From Microvirga pakistanensis (lineage in GTDB: Bacteria > Pseudomonadota > Alphaproteobacteria > Rhizobiales > Beijerinckiaceae), in contig NZ_SPJX01000510.1 in NCBI RefSeq assembly GCF_004458765.1, positions 62,001-126,000 of the forward strand: 64,000 nt of DNA, written 5' to 3'. Of this stretch, positions 61,966-64,000 are shown piece after piece. The notes under the pieces were generated by a model, which saw only the letters and a list, made by a program, of their open reading frames with translations, did not search any database and was not told the origin of the DNA. Position 1 is the stretch's first letter. The number at the start of each line of letters is the position of its first letter. The position numbers and the translations under genes were made by a program.

Positions 61966-63098
61966 GCGGCGGCCCCTTTGAGGGAGATGGAATTGAACTT
62001 CGACGGAAGCAGAGACCGATAGGCAGACAGGAGACCCATGCTCATGGATTCCAGGCTGTAGGTCGAAGCGCGGAGCTTCGCGGCCTCTCCCATGGCCCAG
62101 CGCGCATCTTCATCCTCCGCAAGACGGTCGATGGCTCGTGCAAGGCCCGCATCGTCGTCCGGGGCCACGAACAGGGCCGCGTCTCCCCACAGCTCGCGAA
62201 GGGTTGGGATATCGGACAGGACCAATGCACAGCCGGCCTGCGCCGCCTCGAGAACCGCGAGCCCGAAAGGCTCGTATTTCGCAGCCGAGACGAAGATCGG
62301 CCGCGCACTCAGATAACCAGCAACCTCATCATCGCTCAGGCGTCCCAGCGGGGCCGCATGATGGGCGGCGATCCGCGCGCCGTTGGGCCCGTCGAGCGGG
62401 CCTGCAGCCAAGACAGGAACGGGCAGGCGAGCCGCGGCCCGATCGATGGCGGCGAAATTCTTGCCCTCATCCCACAGACGTCCAGCCGTGAAGGCGAAGA
62501 GTTCGCGGTTTTCCGGGTCTCTCACCTGGGTCACCCGCCGCCCGTTCCGAACGACGGCTGGCGGTATGGGAAGATCATAGACGCGAGCCGTCGCGCCGGC
62601 GAAGGCGGCCGTCGGCGCCAAAAGCCTGTCCGCCTTGTGGTAGCCCTTGCGCACGAGTTCCGTACGCCAAACGAATTCCTGCGGAAGAGAACCGCCGCGC
62701 ACGGCCTCCCACCACGTGGCGACACAGGAATGGCAGACCACCACGACCGGGCAGGGAAACTTTGCATCCGCCAAGAGCGCCGGGCTATTGAGATGCACGA
62801 TGTCCGGCCGGATGTCGCTTGCGAGGCGCAGGACGGCGCGCGTGGCTTGCCTCATCTCGGCAGGTCCGTCCGCCGTCCAGTCAAGGGGGAGACCGGTCTC
62901 GATCACCTCGATGCCGGCATGCCTCGCCTGGCTCATCTGGTCCTCGGAGGGTGCCGGGCCGAGCACGGCGAGAACCGTCTCGATGCCGTGCGCACGCATC
63001 CCCTCAGCCACGTCCAGAGCGTATTGCCAAACTCCGCCCACAGCGTCGGCCGTCATCAGAACACGAAGAGGGGCTGCGGCCTGTTTCAATGCAGACAT
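61962..63098 (-). CDS. Glycosyltransferase family 4-type protein, 378 aa
   Basis: GT-B fold with LRVLMTADAVGGVWQYALDV at the N-terminus, donor-site E-x7-E motif EPFGLAVLE and SDIPTLRELWGDAALFVAPD near the C-terminus. This is the classical GT4 pattern, less related to the three CgeB-like proteins. It is the first gene of the overlapping four-gene set. A 69-base gap separates it from the epimerase gene upstream. Confidence 0.87.
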   Translation of the reverse strand: MSALKQAAAPLRVLMTADAVGGVWQYALDVAEGMRAHGIETVLAVLGPAPSEDQMSQARHAGIEVIETGLPLDWTADGPAEMRQATRAVLRLASDIRPDIVHLNSPALLADAKFPCPVVVVCHSCVATWWEAVRGGSLPQEFVWRTELVRKGYHKADRLLAPTAAFAGATARVYDLPIPPAVVRNGRRVTQVRDPENRELFAFTAGRLWDEGKNFAAIDRAAARLPVPVLAAGPLDGPNGARIAAHHAAPLGRLSDDEVAGYLSARPIFVSAAKYEPFGLAVLEAAQAGCALVLSDIPTLRELWGDAALFVAPDDDAGLARAIDRLAEDEDARWAMGEAAKLRASTYSLESMSMGLLSAYRSLLPSKFNSISLKGAAA

Positions 63099-63167
63099 GT
63101 GTTTTCCAGCTCCTTCACAGCGAGCGGGTTCGGCGAAAGCGCTGCGCGTCGGCGATCGATCCGCTCC

Positions 63168-64000
63168 TCACGACAAGGCCGCTGCTTCGCGAAGCCGCGG
63201 ACTTTGGCGAACGGCACCGGAAAGGCCCCTCTCCTCCTGCAGCCAGTGAGCCAGAGCAGCGACGCCCCTGCGCCATGGCGTCGGAGACTTCAACCCGAGC
63301 TCGCGTGAGATCTGACGGGTGTCGGACACGTAGTAGCGCTGATCTCCCGCGCGCCATTCGGAGTAAACCGTGTCGACGGGGCGCCCGATCACATCCTCGA
63401 TGTGAACGAGAAGCTGCCGCAGGCTGATCGCGTTCGATGGTCCGCCGCCCAGATTGAATGCACGTCCTTGAACAGCTTCGATCCGCTTCCAGGCGCCTGC
63501 ATAAGCATCCACCGCATCGGAAATGTCGAGGATGTCGCGCACCTGGCAGCCATCGCCATAGATGGTGATCGGCTGACCTTCGAGCGCACGGATCAGGAAA
63601 TGAGCAACCCAGCCCTGATCCTCCGTTCCCATCTGACGCTGTCCGTAGATGCAGCTCATCCGCAGGACGCAGGTGGGAATGCCGTAGGACCGCGCATAGT
63701 CGAGGACGTACTGGTCAGCGGCTCCCTTCGAGCAACCATATGGCGTGTGGAAGTCGAGGGGACGCGCTTCGCCGATCCCATTGTCGCGAATGGAGGGATC
63801 GCGCGGCACATAGGCATCGTTCGTCATGTCGAGTTCCACGTCCGCAAGGTCGCCATAGACCTTGTTCGTGGACGCGAAGACGAGGGGAACGGGGGCGCCG
63901 CGCTTGCGCAAAGCATCGAGCACGTTCAGGGTGCCGCGGATGTTGATCTCGAAGTCCTCGCGCGGGTCGGCGAGGCTCGTCGTCACCGCAACCTGCGCGG
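63168..64000 (-). CDS. NAD-dependent sugar epimerase (CDP-paratose 2-epimerase/RfbE-like), 5' end beyond window
   Basis: The frame is open at base 64000 (AQVAVTTSLADP), so only the C-terminal 277 residues are visible and the Rossmann N-terminus is missing. VFASTNKVYGDLADVELDM, the catalytic TPYGCSKGAAD (Tyr-x3-Lys), LRMSCIYGQRQMGTEDQGW and GDGCQVRDILDISDAVDAY match CDP-tyvelose/paratose 2-epimerases and their relatives. The exact NDP-sugar is uncertain. It probably supplies a sugar for the glycosyltransferases encoded downstream. Confidence 0.82.
   Translation of the reverse strand, partial: AQVAVTTSLADPREDFEINIRGTLNVLDALRKRGAPVPLVFASTNKVYGDLADVELDMTNDAYVPRDPSIRDNGIGEARPLDFHTPYGCSKGAADQYVLDYARSYGIPTCVLRMSCIYGQRQMGTEDQGWVAHFLIRALEGQPITIYGDGCQVRDILDISDAVDAYAGAWKRIEAVQGRAFNLGGGPSNAISLRQLLVHIEDVIGRPVDTVYSEWRAGDQRYYVSDTRQISRELGLKSPTPWRRGVAALAHWLQEERGLSGAVRQSPRLREAAALS

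Noticed and set aside
1..64000. CRISPR arrays, insertion sequences, integrase or attachment sites
   Set aside because: No regularly spaced repeats, transposase motifs or tRNA-flanked direct repeats were seen on reading through the window.

Overview
The window is GC-rich, densely packed alphaproteobacterial chromosome. Several things point to a free-living Hyphomicrobiales (Rhizobiales) member, perhaps of the Methylobacteriaceae/Microvirga kind: a formate dehydrogenase-N type enzyme, many TRAP and RND transport genes, DUF6894- and DUF2188-type small proteins, and promoters resembling those of the alphaproteobacterial general stress sigma factor EcfG. The genus is inference. No rRNA, tRNA, insertion sequence, prophage or CRISPR array was seen.

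Layout. (1) 1-4.7 kb: a membrane-bound, molybdenum, selenocysteine-containing formate dehydrogenase (alpha subunit with an in-frame UGA, plus the iron-sulfur subunit cut by the left edge) and a DUF2478 protein. (2) 4.9-13.2 kb: a run of small orphan proteins, a response regulator with an internal deletion, and two Crp/Fnr paralogues broken only by amber codons, each near a member of a small paralogous protein family. MAPEG, a BrnA-like protein and membrane proteins follow. (3) 13.2-20.4 kb: a LysR regulator and a TRAP transporter operon with DUF2848, an amidase and a YcsI/DUF1445 putative hydro-lyase, probably for uptake and breakdown of an amide- or lactam-containing acid. (4) 20.5-26.7 kb: small regulators, an MHYT-GGDEF-EAL protein, YigZ and PepT. 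(5) 26.8-31.6 kb: a PadR-controlled RND efflux system. (6) 31.8-39.6 kb: a quinate/shikimate divergon with QuiC and two tandem GntR regulators on the minus strand, and TRAP transporter, AroQ-like and shikimate dehydrogenase genes on the plus strand. A 15-bp inverted repeat lies between the halves. (7) 39.6-45.2 kb: an ABC importer operon ending in a LacI regulator and a 2H phosphoesterase.

(8) 45.9-56.1 kb is the most interesting block. It is a translationally coupled operon encoding a HAD-UbiA fusion, a GtrA protein, a DprE1-like oxidase, a DprE2-like reductase and three tandem polytopic membrane proteins, facing a GT87-type transferase. The order GtrA-DprE1-DprE2-large membrane transferase is that of the mycobacterial decaprenyl-phospho-arabinose locus (Rv3789-Rv3792), with the Rv3806c-like prenyltransferase added in front. 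It predicts a D-arabinofuranose donor and D-arabinosylated surface glycan in a Gram-negative bacterium.

(9) 56.2-64 kb: a BrkB/YihY membrane protein with a stress-type promoter, then a minus-strand glycan cluster: an NDP-sugar epimerase cut by the right edge, four overlapping glycosyltransferase genes and a UDP-xylose synthase-like gene. Blocks 8 and 9 together look like a cell-surface or exopolysaccharide locus.
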